From contig CAIXBB010000023.1 in assembly GCA_903917565.1 (NCBI GenBank), positions 1-64,000 of the forward strand: a stretch of DNA of 64,000 nucleotides, written 5' to 3'. The position numbers were made by a program, and so were the translations under genes. The DNA is from an uncultured cyanobacterium. Lineage in GTDB: Bacteria; Cyanobacteriota; Cyanobacteriia; PCC-6307; Cyanobiaceae. This document shows positions 16,147-23,258 of the stretch, one piece after another. Under the pieces are notes generated by a model, which worked only from the letters and a program-made list of their open reading frames with translations, did no database searches and had not been told where the DNA came from. Within the stretch, counting starts at the first letter, position 1; each line of letters opens with the position of its first letter.

Positions 16147-16637
16147 CGCAGCTCCTCGGCAGCCGCAGTCGGGGTGAGGCCCACCCATTCCAGTTCACCG
16201 GCGTAGACCAGGGGAAAGGGGTTGGTGCCCGGATCGAGGGCCAGGGCCCTGCATGCCGCTGCCTCGAACCGGCCCTGCACCGCTTCGATCTCGCTGGTGG
16301 GGATGGCCAGCCACTGGCGTCGGCTGCGCCAACGGATCAGCAGGAGACCCTCCTCCCGTTCAGCGTCCCAGAGCAGATCCCGGCCCAGGAAGCCGTCCTG
16401 TTGCCGCAGCCAGGGTCCCCAGCTCTCCTGCTCCGCCTGCAGCCAGGCCTCCCGGGCTCCGGCCGGCACCTTCACCCTCAGGTGTTCCACCACGGCGGCG
16501 GGGGCTTCGCTCCGGCCTTGGCCACTGAGCTGCGGGCTGAGGGCATGGGCGTTCGCAGCAAGGCCGGCCAGCACGAGCAACACCAGGCTGAAACAGATCA
16601 GCAAGTTAGCCAGTGGGCTGAGAGGGCCACGGATCAT
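16143..16637 (-). CDS. TIGR03792 family protein
   Basis: The 164-residue protein has an N-terminal hydrophobic signal or anchor ([21 protein letters not shown]) and a domain with [55 protein letters not shown] and [10 protein letters not shown]. This is the cyanobacterial TIGR03792 family, which looks like a dimeric alpha-beta barrel related to antibiotic-biosynthesis monooxygenases. Function is unproven. It is translationally coupled to ispF upstream (ATGA, 16634-16637) and to larB downstream (GTGA). Confidence 0.86.
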   Translation of the reverse strand: MIRGPLSPLANLLICFSLVLLVLAGLAANAHALSPQLSGQGRSEAPAAVVEHLRVKVPAGAREAWLQAEQESWGPWLRQQDGFLGRDLLWDAEREEGLLLIRWRSRRQWLAIPTSEIEAVQGRFEAAACRALALDPGTNPFPLVYAGELEWVGLTPTAAAEELR

Positions 16638-17119
16638 GGCTGGTGCAGCAACGCCACGGCATGGCAGGCGATGCCCTCTTCCCGGCCCGTGGGCCCGAGC
16701 CCCTCATTGGTGGTCGCCTTGACCCCCACCTGCTCGGGAGCCAGACCCAGCCGGGTGGCGATGGCCTGGCGCATGGCGGCGATGTGGGGTTTGAGGCGGG
16801 GGCGCTCCGCCACCACCACCGTGTCGACGTTGAGCACCTGCCAGCCCCGTTCCGCCACCAGCTCCATCACCTGCTCCAGCAGTAGCAGGCTGTCGGCGCC
16901 GCGCCAGCGTTCGTCCTCGGGAGGGAAATGGGTGCCGATGTCCCCAAGGCTGAGGGCCCCCAGCAGGGCATCCATCAGGGCGTGCACGAGCACGTCGGCG
17001 TCGCTGTGGCCCGCCAGTCCCAGGCCGGCCGGATGCTCCAGGTGCACGCCGCCCAGGATCAGGGACCGACCGGGTACGAGCCGGTGGATGTCGTAGCCGT
17101 TGCCGATGCGCAGCTGCAT
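16634..17119 (-). CDS. ispF: 2-C-methyl-D-erythritol 2,4-cyclodiphosphate synthase
   Basis: Catalyses cyclisation of CDP-methylerythritol phosphate in the non-mevalonate isoprenoid pathway. The 161-residue product has the zinc-site motif [36 protein letters not shown], and the C-terminal [22 protein letters not shown]. Length is normal. It follows trmD by 52 bp and leads the coupled ispF-TIGR03792-larB run. Confidence 0.95.
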   Translation of the reverse strand: MQLRIGNGYDIHRLVPGRSLILGGVHLEHPAGLGLAGHSDADVLVHALMDALLGALSLGDIGTHFPPEDERWRGADSLLLLEQVMELVAERGWQVLNVDTVVVAERPRLKPHIAAMRQAIATRLGLAPEQVGVKATTNEGLGPTGREEGIACHAVALLHQP

Positions 17120-17171
17120 GGGGGGCGATGGAGGCGGCTCCAGTGTCGCCGGTCTGGGGGGACTGCGGGCT

Positions 17172-17867
17172 TCAGGGCCCCTGCTGCGCCTGCCACAGGG
17201 CCAGCAGGTCGGCGCGCCGCTCGCGGGTGCGTGCCAGCTGCTGCTCCTGGCGCCAGCGGGCGATGGCGCCGTGGTCGCCGCTTCGCAGCACCTCCGGCAC
17301 CGCCATGCCGCGAAAGTCCGCCGGCCGGGTGTAGTGGGGGTGCTCGAGCAGCAGGCCGCTGTGGCTTTCCGCTTCGAGACAGTCCGGCGATCCCACGGTG
17401 CCCGGCAGCAGCCGCACCACGCCGCTGATCACCACCAGGGCGGGCAGTTCGCCGCCGGTGAGCACGAAGTCGCCCAGGGACACCTCCTCATCCGCCAGCG
17501 GCCGGATGCGCTCATCGAAGCCTTCGTAGTGACCGCAGAGCAGCACCAGCTGGTCGTGCTCTGTCGCCCAGCGACGCAGGTCACGTTGATGCAGCGGTTG
17601 GCCCTGGGGGCTCATCAGAAGCACGCGGCGGTGCGGCAGCACCGGGATCGCCTCGAAGGCGGCGTAGACAGGCTCGGGCTTGAGCACCATGCCGGCGCCG
17701 CCCCCGTAGGGAACGTCGTCCACCTTGCGGTAGCGATCCGTGGCGTGGTCGCGGGGGTTGTGGGTATGAATCCCGGCGATGCCGGCCGCAAAGGCACGGC
17801 CAATCACCCCCAGGCCCAACAAGGGCGTGAAGGCGTCCGGCACCAGGCTGACCACGTCGAAGCGCAT
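17172..17867 (-). CDS. trmD: tRNA (guanine-N1)-methyltransferase
   Basis: Methylates G37 of tRNAs using SAM. The 231-residue SPOUT-fold protein has [49 protein letters not shown], the knot motif [13 protein letters not shown] and [20 protein letters not shown]. Length is normal. It sits 6 bp after the CpcS-like gene, in the run era, cpcS-like, trmD, ispF. Confidence 0.95.
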   Translation of the reverse strand: MRFDVVSLVPDAFTPLLGLGVIGRAFAAGIAGIHTHNPRDHATDRYRKVDDVPYGGGAGMVLKPEPVYAAFEAIPVLPHRRVLLMSPQGQPLHQRDLRRWATEHDQLVLLCGHYEGFDERIRPLADEEVSLGDFVLTGGELPALVVISGVVRLLPGTVGSPDCLEAESHSGLLLEHPHYTRPADFRGMAVPEVLRSGDHGAIARWRQEQQLARTRERRADLLALWQAQQGP

Positions 17868-17873
17868 GTCGGG

Positions 17874-18407
17874 TCAGCCGGCGGGTCGGCTGACCCGCCG
17901 GATCTCGGAGCTGAAGCTGGCCCGGCCCGGGCGACCGTCGGGGAGGTTTTCCACGCTGCTGCGCAGGCGCAGATTCGCCTTGGTGAACCAGATCCTCTCC
18001 CGTACCGAGGTCCCCGCCCGCTGGCTGGTCAACTCCAGGCTCCCATCCGGCCAGAGCTGCCAGCGTCCCGTGCTGACGGTTCCGTCCGGGGCGCTGCCCT
18101 GGAAGTCTCCTCCAGGGAGGAACAGCAGCCGGTGCCTGCCGCCGGTTGGCGGGGTGATCTCCAATCCCCCCGGCTCGTCGGTCCCCTCCGGCGCCAGGTA
18201 GGCCACCGTCAGCTCACCGCGTTCGGAGCTGTGCCAGCTGACCTCGTCCTCCTCGGCCTGTCGGGCCTCGGCACTGGCCTCCTCCAGGCTGAACCGGCTG
18301 CGCAAAGAGAGCCAGTCTCCGGCGCAGAAGGCCAGGAAGGCCGCGATCGTCTGGGGCGGGAAAGCTGCGATCGTCGCTGGGGTGGGAGGCTCGGTCGCGC
18401 TGGTCAC
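17874..18407 (-). CDS. CpcS/CpeS-type phycobiliprotein lyase
   Basis: This lipocalin-fold family attaches bilins to phycobiliprotein cysteines. The 177-residue product from the GTG at 18407 has FCAGDWLSLRSRFSLE near the start, EVSWHSSERGELTVAYL, LLFLPGGDFQGSA, GRWQLWPDGSLELTSQ, ERIWFTKANLRLRSSV and a C-terminal SSEIRRVSRPAG, the typical strand pattern of CpcS proteins. The frame is open to an ATG at 18464, but that extension (HRPRSPAAP) lacks family character. It is not next to phycobilisome genes but between era and trmD. Which cysteine or bilin it serves is unknown. Confidence 0.82.
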   Translation of the reverse strand: MTSATEPPTPATIAAFPPQTIAAFLAFCAGDWLSLRSRFSLEEASAEARQAEEDEVSWHSSERGELTVAYLAPEGTDEPGGLEITPPTGGRHRLLFLPGGDFQGSAPDGTVSTGRWQLWPDGSLELTSQRAGTSVRERIWFTKANLRLRSSVENLPDGRPGRASFSSEIRRVSRPAG

Positions 18408-18491
18408 GGCGGGGGCGGCGGGAGATCGGGGCCGATGGACCCTTGGGATCTTCGCAAACCCCAAGCCATCGTGTGCCTTTCGGGGGCGCGC

Positions 18492-19481
18492 TCAGTCGCC
18501 CCGGTAGCCCAGTTCCGCCAGCCGGCCCGGATGGCTGCGCCAGTTCGGCACCACCTTGACGAACAGTTCGAGGTACACGGGACCGTCAAACACCTTCTGC
18601 ATCTGTAGCCGTGCCCCCTGGCCGATGGCCTTGAGCATCTGACCGCCCTTGCCGATCAGGATCCCCTTCTGGCTGCTGCGCTCCACCAGCACGGTGGCGA
18701 GCACGGCCGTGCGTTCCTTGCCCCTGGTCTTGCCCTCGTCCTCGACGATCCGCTCGATCCGCACCGCCACCGAGTGGGGCACCTCCTCCCGGGTGAGGGT
18801 CAGCACCTGTTCACGGATCAACTCCGCCAGCAGCAACTGCTCCGGCTGGTCACTGACCGTGTCGGCTGGGTAGAGCAGCGGCCCTGGCGGCAGGTCGGCG
18901 GCCAGGGCCTCCACCAAGTCCTGGCAGCCGTCGCCGTTGAGCGCGCTGCAGGCATGCAGGGGCCAGGACACGGGGCAATCGTCACCGGCCGCGAGCAGCT
19001 CCCGGTAGGTGGCGGCCAGATCCTCGGCATCGGCGCCCACCCGGTCGCTCTTGTTGAGGGCCACATGCACTGGAACCCTGCAGTGGCGCAGCAGGTCGAC
19101 GATGAAGCTGTCCCCGCGTCCGGCCGGTTGGCTGGCATCCACCAGCAGCAGCACCACATCCACTTCGCCGATGGCCCCCCGGGCGCTCTGCACGAGACGC
19201 TCCCCCAGCAGGTGGTGGGGTTTGTGGATGCCCGGGGTGTCCAGCAGGATCAGCTGGGCTGCGGGGGTGGTGAGGATGGCGCGCAGCCGGTTGCGGGTGG
19301 TCTGGGCCACGGGGGAGGTGATCGCCACCTTCTGGCCCACCAGCTGGTTCAGCAGGGTGGACTTGCCCACATTCGGACGTCCGATCAGGGCCACAAAGCC
19401 TGAGCGGAAGGGAGCCCCCCCGGTGCTGCCGTCTTCTGGCTGGGCATCGCCGGGTCTGGCGGTCGGGGTGCTCGGGTCCAT
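18492..19481 (-). CDS. era: GTPase Era
   Basis: Era is a Ras-like GTPase that binds 16S rRNA during 30S assembly. The 329-residue product has GRPNVGKS (34-41), the effector region ITSPVAQTTRN, LLDTPGIHKP, NKSD and a C-terminal KH domain (ERSSQKGILIGKGGQMLKAI). A Pro/Gly/Asp-rich N-terminal tail of about 28 residues precedes the G domain. The start at 19481 is preferred over the longer open frame, which enters the divergent neighbour. Confidence 0.94.
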   Translation of the reverse strand: MDPSTPTARPGDAQPEDGSTGGAPFRSGFVALIGRPNVGKSTLLNQLVGQKVAITSPVAQTTRNRLRAILTTPAAQLILLDTPGIHKPHHLLGERLVQSARGAIGEVDVVLLLVDASQPAGRGDSFIVDLLRHCRVPVHVALNKSDRVGADAEDLAATYRELLAAGDDCPVSWPLHACSALNGDGCQDLVEALAADLPPGPLLYPADTVSDQPEQLLLAELIREQVLTLTREEVPHSVAVRIERIVEDEGKTRGKERTAVLATVLVERSSQKGILIGKGGQMLKAIGQGARLQMQKVFDGPVYLELFVKVVPNWRSHPGRLAELGYRGD

Positions 19482-19527
19482 AGCCTCAACACTGCCAGTC
19501 CATGGGCCCCGCCGCCCGCCACTCGCC

Positions 19528-20103
19528 ATGACCGATTCCGCCCCCATCGACGAGACCGCACGGAGCGAAACCCCGCTGGCGCCGAGCTTTCCGCAGGCGA
19601 TGGAGATCGCGACGCAGTGGATCGGCCTCTGGGAGGCCGGGGAACTCAGCGATGAGGTGCTGGCCGATCGGGTCGGGGAACTGGTGGCAAGCCGGGATGG
19701 CGCCCGCGGATTCTTCGTGGTGAGCCTCACCGGCGAGGCACCGTTGCTCGACCGTCTGCCGGAAGCCCTGGTGGTTGCCCTGCGCCAGGCCGGCGAGGGG
19801 GTGGTGGATCTCACCGCTCGCAATCTGGCCATGAGCACTGCCATGACCCTGCACCATCAGCGTTCCGGGGACCGTGAGCACCAGGCTGGCTCTGAGCGGG
19901 TGCAGCTGCGCAGCACTGAACTGCTGAGGCATCTGGAGCCCGTGGCCGTGAAGCAGCGGTTGGAAACCCTTCTGGCGGCCGCGGCGGAGCAGGGGGGCGC
20001 TGAGGCGGGCGTGGTGGAGGACAGGGCCTTCCTGAACCGATGGGGGTATGACGCCGAGCAGCGTCAAGCGATCGCTCTCGCCATTGAAGCGGTGGCCGAC
20101 TGA
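19528..20103 (+). CDS. Conserved cyanobacterial hypothetical protein (191 aa)
   Basis: The product is acidic, soluble and helical: FPQAMEIATQWIGLWEAGEL, DEVLADRVGELVASRDGARG, FFVVSLTGEAPLLDRLPEAL, then VKQRLETLLAAAAEQGG and FLNRWGYDAEQRQAIALAIE. There is no signal peptide or membrane segment. It is divergent from era, starts 46 bp apart, an arrangement I associate with picocyanobacterial genomes. No domain is recognised. Confidence 0.75.
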   Translation: MTDSAPIDETARSETPLAPSFPQAMEIATQWIGLWEAGELSDEVLADRVGELVASRDGARGFFVVSLTGEAPLLDRLPEALVVALRQAGEGVVDLTARNLAMSTAMTLHHQRSGDREHQAGSERVQLRSTELLRHLEPVAVKQRLETLLAAAAEQGGAEAGVVEDRAFLNRWGYDAEQRQAIALAIEAVAD

Positions 20104-20122
20104 GGTTGAAACCGACCGGAGC

Positions 20123-20797
20123 TCAGAACCTCACATACAGCAGGGTCATGGCCTGCAGGGCATCGAAGGTGACACCATCGGGCAGGAAGACGTAGTTGAC
20201 GTTGAAGCCCAGTGTCACGTTCTCGGTGATGTTCAGATCAATCCCACCTGTGAGCATGGCGTTGGTCTCGCCGGTGGAGTAGGTGTTGGTGGCGATGCCA
20301 CCTCCGAGGTAGGGGGACACCACCGAGCGACGAAAGAGATCAAGGGTGAGGGGTAACTGGAAGGAGGTCTGGCCGTTGTAGCGGCCAAGCAAGTCCCGGT
20401 TGCCGAAAATCAGGCTCGGACGCAGGGAAACGGCGAGGGTTTCGTTGAGTTTGTAACCCACTCGGCCGGTGAACACGCCGCTGTTGGGCAGATCATTGCC
20501 GAAGTTGACGCCTCCGCCGATGCCGTAGATCCCCACAGTCTCAATGGGTTTACCCTGGCGAGGAATGATCGCCAGCTCGGCGGGTTTGCGATTCGCAGGC
20601 GGCGGCAGGTAGTCCGCCGGCAGGGTGGCCGCATCGGTCACCGGTTCCCAGCCGGCAGCGGCTGGTTCTGCTGCTACGGGGACCCAGGGAGCGGCGGGAG
20701 CGGGAAGGGACTGGGCCTGGACTGGATGAGAACCCAGGGCCAGACAGGCCAGGCCCAGCAGGGGTATGCCGCTGTGGTGGAGTCCCGGCTGCTTCAC
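20123..20797 (-). CDS. Putative outer-membrane beta-barrel protein
   Basis: The 224-residue product has a signal peptide (LLGLACLALGSHPVQA, cleavage near residue 28), a Pro/Ala-rich periplasmic linker to about residue 75, then alternating strands with turns: GIYGIGGGVNFGND, FTGRVGYKLNETLAVSLRPS, NGQTSFQLPLTLDLF, SVVSPYLGGGIATNTY, LTGGIDLNITENVTLGFNVN, ending in LLYVRF with a C-terminal Phe, the usual barrel-insertion signal. The GTG start overlaps the stop of the preceding Pro/Ala-rich gene (GTGA at 20794-20797). It is the last gene of the wza-like transcription unit, so it may help polysaccharide leave the cell. Confidence 0.7.
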   Translation of the reverse strand: MKQPGLHHSGIPLLGLACLALGSHPVQAQSLPAPAAPWVPVAAEPAAAGWEPVTDAATLPADYLPPPANRKPAELAIIPRQGKPIETVGIYGIGGGVNFGNDLPNSGVFTGRVGYKLNETLAVSLRPSLIFGNRDLLGRYNGQTSFQLPLTLDLFRRSVVSPYLGGGIATNTYSTGETNAMLTGGIDLNITENVTLGFNVNYVFLPDGVTFDALQAMTLLYVRF

Positions 20798-21879
20798 TGG
20801 GGAGCCACCATGGAACCGCCGGCTCCAGCAGGGGTTGAGGCTGCGGAGGGTGCTTCCGGAGCCGGGGCCACGCTGGCGGCGGCCGGAACCGGAGGTGGTG
20901 CTGCCGGGGCGCTCGCCACTGGGGAAACCTTGGCAGGGGCCGGCGTGGACCTGACCTCAGCCGGGATGGGCTGGAGGTTCACGACCGTGGGGGTGACCGT
21001 TCCAGGGGTCGGGGCCGGCTGGTGGCGCGACCATTCCTTGATGTCCTCAAGCACCGCGGGATCAGAGGGCTGGCTCAGAACATCCACGCTGCCGTCCGCT
21101 TGAACGGCGAGGGGCACCTGAGTGGGCTTGCTGATCCGGGTGGAGGGCACGTAAATCACACGGCCCTGCTGAAGCTTGGCTGTCTTGGTGGGGGTCGGGG
21201 CCGGGAGGGTGCGAATGGCCTGGCGCATGGGCTCCCTCAAGCTCTGGGGCAGGGGGGCCATGGGGTCTCCGCTGCTGGCCCACCGGGCCCGCTCCGCTCT
21301 GGCCACCGGTGGCATGGCAGGTGAACCCAGGTCCTGGATGGTCAGCACACCACCGAGGAGCTCGGAGTTTGAGAAATTGCGTTGCAGCATGGTTTTGGCG
21401 CTGCCCAGGCCAGTGGTGCCGAGGGAAGGCCCCTCAATGCGGAAGCTGGAGGCGGCGACGGGAGCCTTGGCGGTCCGGGCCGGGCTGGTGGTCTTGAGCA
21501 CAACCGCGGGTCGCCGGCCCGGATCGGGCCTGGCGCGGGTGGAGTTGGAGGGACCGCTCAGGTCGACACTGCGGGTCAGGGGCGTATCCAGTAGCGAGTC
21601 GATCGTTTCGGAGGCCGAACTGAGCACATGGCCTGTGGTGACACCGAGATCGTCAAGGGGGGACGGCGAGGCGGCGCCGGTGGATTTGGTGGGCGCCTGG
21701 GGAAGGGAAGCGACCGCTTCATCAGAGCCCTTGGGATCGGCGGGCTGGGGAATGGCCATGGCCTTGACGTTGGCTTGCCAGCGGTCGTGGGCGTCGATGG
21801 CCAGTAGGGGAAGCCAGATGGATTGGCTCAGCAGGGCCCAGGCGATGGCTTTGGGTCCGATGGAGGGCTCGCGGTACAT
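20794..21879 (-). CDS. Pro/Ala/Ser-rich exported protein of unknown function
   Basis: The 361-residue protein has a hydrophobic N-terminus (IAWALLSQSIWLPLLAID) and is otherwise low in complexity. It is rich in Pro, Ala, Ser and Thr, with a modestly conserved-looking centre (ASSFRIEGPSLGTTGLGSAK, LQRNFSNSELLGGVLTIQDL), a segment QGRVIYVPSTRISKPTQVPL, and a Pro/Ala tail (PAPAKVSPVASAPAAPPPVP). It starts 23 bp after the wza-like gene and is coupled to the beta-barrel gene. A TonB-like or spacer role across the periplasm is conceivable but not supported by a motif. I do not recognise it. Confidence 0.65.
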   Translation of the reverse strand: MYREPSIGPKAIAWALLSQSIWLPLLAIDAHDRWQANVKAMAIPQPADPKGSDEAVASLPQAPTKSTGAASPSPLDDLGVTTGHVLSSASETIDSLLDTPLTRSVDLSGPSNSTRARPDPGRRPAVVLKTTSPARTAKAPVAASSFRIEGPSLGTTGLGSAKTMLQRNFSNSELLGGVLTIQDLGSPAMPPVARAERARWASSGDPMAPLPQSLREPMRQAIRTLPAPTPTKTAKLQQGRVIYVPSTRISKPTQVPLAVQADGSVDVLSQPSDPAVLEDIKEWSRHQPAPTPGTVTPTVVNLQPIPAEVRSTPAPAKVSPVASAPAAPPPVPAAASVAPAPEAPSAASTPAGAGGSMVAPQ

Positions 21880-21902
21880 GGGTCTCTAGGAAGATGGGGA
21901 TG

Positions 21903-23141
21903 TCAGCGGAAATTGTTGTTGTTGTTGTTGTTGAACGTGTTTCGGAAAAAATAATAGGAACTGGCGGCCTGACTGAGGGGGACGACGACCTGATTGATGA
22001 CGTCAAGGGCTTCAGCGTAGAAGGTGCGGTTGACGATGACTGTGTCCCTGTCCCGCAGGGGAGGATTGAGCCCCTTGGACACGCCAATCCCATCTCTGTA
22101 GCTGAACACTTCGCGGGTGGTGGTTCCGTTGCGGTTAAGCCGCACGAGCTCGATGTCATTCTTGTTCGCCCGCCAGTTCTGGGTCCCTCCGGCTCGGAAG
22201 ATGGCTTCGGCAAGTGGTGTGTTGGCGGGAAGGCTGATCGTTCCAGGACTCTTGACCTCACCAATCACTGAAACGGTGATGGTGGCCGGAGCCAGGTTGG
22301 TCGCACCGATCTGGAGGACCTCCTCCGGGATCAACTCCTCGGAGCGGGCGATGACGATCGTGTCTCCGTCAAAGAGAATGGGGTTCTGGCGCTGGTTACC
22401 CACCTGGAACACCTGGGCCAGATCCAGCACGGTTTGCTTCTGGCTGCCGTCGGGGCCGGCCAGCCGCCGCAGCAGCACTTTGCGGATGTCGGCGTTGAGC
22501 GTGACTCCACCGGCGGTCTGGATGGCGGAAACCGGAGTTGAATAGGAGGCCAGGGGATACAAGCCGGGGCGACCCACCTCACCGATGATGGTGACCTTGA
22601 CGGGTCGGGGGGTGGTGAGACTGAGGATCAGCTCCGGCCGCACCAGCTGTTTGGAGTAGAGGGAGGTGAGCCATCGCGTGGCCTGGCCGATGGTCAGCCC
22701 CGTGAGCTGGACCGATCCCAGCAGCGAAAGGGTGGAGGTGCCGTCCGGAAGAATGACGACGGCACCACCGATGCCGGCGGCGGAAGGGTCGGTGAAGGTG
22801 AGCTGGAGGCCGTCACCCGGTCCGAGGACGTAGAGATCGTTGTAGACCTCGGTCACCGTGAGGGGAAGCGGAGCTGAAGACGAAGGGCCAGCGGCGGGTG
22901 AGGCACTGACAGCACCCGATCCCCGCCAAGGCGACTGGGGGGAGACTCCCTGTGGAACCGAAGCCCTCAGACCGGTGGGGGCAAAAACCATACTGGTGAG
23001 ACCCAGCAGGCCAACGGCGGTAAGCCGCCGTTGGCTGGTCCGGCGGCCGAACCAGTGTCCCAAGGGAAACCGTTGAACGACGGCATGCCGTTGGCCATCG
23101 GTGGGCCATTGGCGTACAGATGTTCTGGGAGGAGAAGCCAC
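21903..23141 (-). CDS. Wza-type polysaccharide export protein
   Basis: The 412-residue product starts at a GTG, has a long basic N-terminus and a signal-like helix (LTAVGLLGLTSMVFAPTGLRA), then the Poly_export domain (YVLGPGDGLQLTFTDPSA, GAVVILPDGTSTLSLLGSVQ, LTGLTIGQA) followed by SLBB-type repeats (VTIIGEVGRPGLYPL, SAIQTAGGVTLNADIRKVLL; VSVIGEVKSPGTISLPANTP, AEAIFRAGGTQNW). Such proteins form the periplasmic/outer-membrane exit for capsule or EPS. There is no lipobox, unlike E. coli Wza. The C-terminus has seven Asn in a row encoded by a (GTT)n tract. It is divergent from the tyrosine kinase and leads a three-gene unit. Confidence 0.88.
   Translation of the reverse strand: MASPPRTSVRQWPTDGQRHAVVQRFPLGHWFGRRTSQRRLTAVGLLGLTSMVFAPTGLRASVPQGVSPQSPWRGSGAVSASPAAGPSSSAPLPLTVTEVYNDLYVLGPGDGLQLTFTDPSAAGIGGAVVILPDGTSTLSLLGSVQLTGLTIGQATRWLTSLYSKQLVRPELILSLTTPRPVKVTIIGEVGRPGLYPLASYSTPVSAIQTAGGVTLNADIRKVLLRRLAGPDGSQKQTVLDLAQVFQVGNQRQNPILFDGDTIVIARSEELIPEEVLQIGATNLAPATITVSVIGEVKSPGTISLPANTPLAEAIFRAGGTQNWRANKNDIELVRLNRNGTTTREVFSYRDGIGVSKGLNPPLRDRDTVIVNRTFYAEALDVINQVVVPLSQAASSYYFFRNTFNNNNNNNFR
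21912..21932. repeat. Trinucleotide microsatellite encoding poly-Asn
   Basis: One ATT followed by six GTT units on the plus strand encodes seven consecutive Asn near the C-terminus of the wza-like gene. Slippage here would change the number of Asn without shifting the frame. Confidence 0.85.
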
Positions 23142-23169
23142 CGATGGACATTATTCGGATTACAACCAT

Positions 23170-23201
23170 AGACGCCCGAGTCAACAGACGCCCGAGTCAA
23201 G
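23170..23201. repeat. Tandem 16-bp direct repeat between divergent wza-like and kinase genes
   Basis: AGACGCCCGAGTCAAC (23170-23185) is followed directly by AGACGCCCGAGTCAAG (23186-23201), identical at 15 of 16 positions. It lies in the 117-bp divergent promoter region, 29 bp from the wza-like start and 58 bp from the kinase start. Position and structure suggest an operator, or a recent small duplication; the binding protein is unknown. Confidence 0.5.
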
Positions 23202-23258
23202 GGGCACTCTTCTCCGGTTGCCATTATCATCGGAACAACTTTCTCCGCAGTTCATAAC

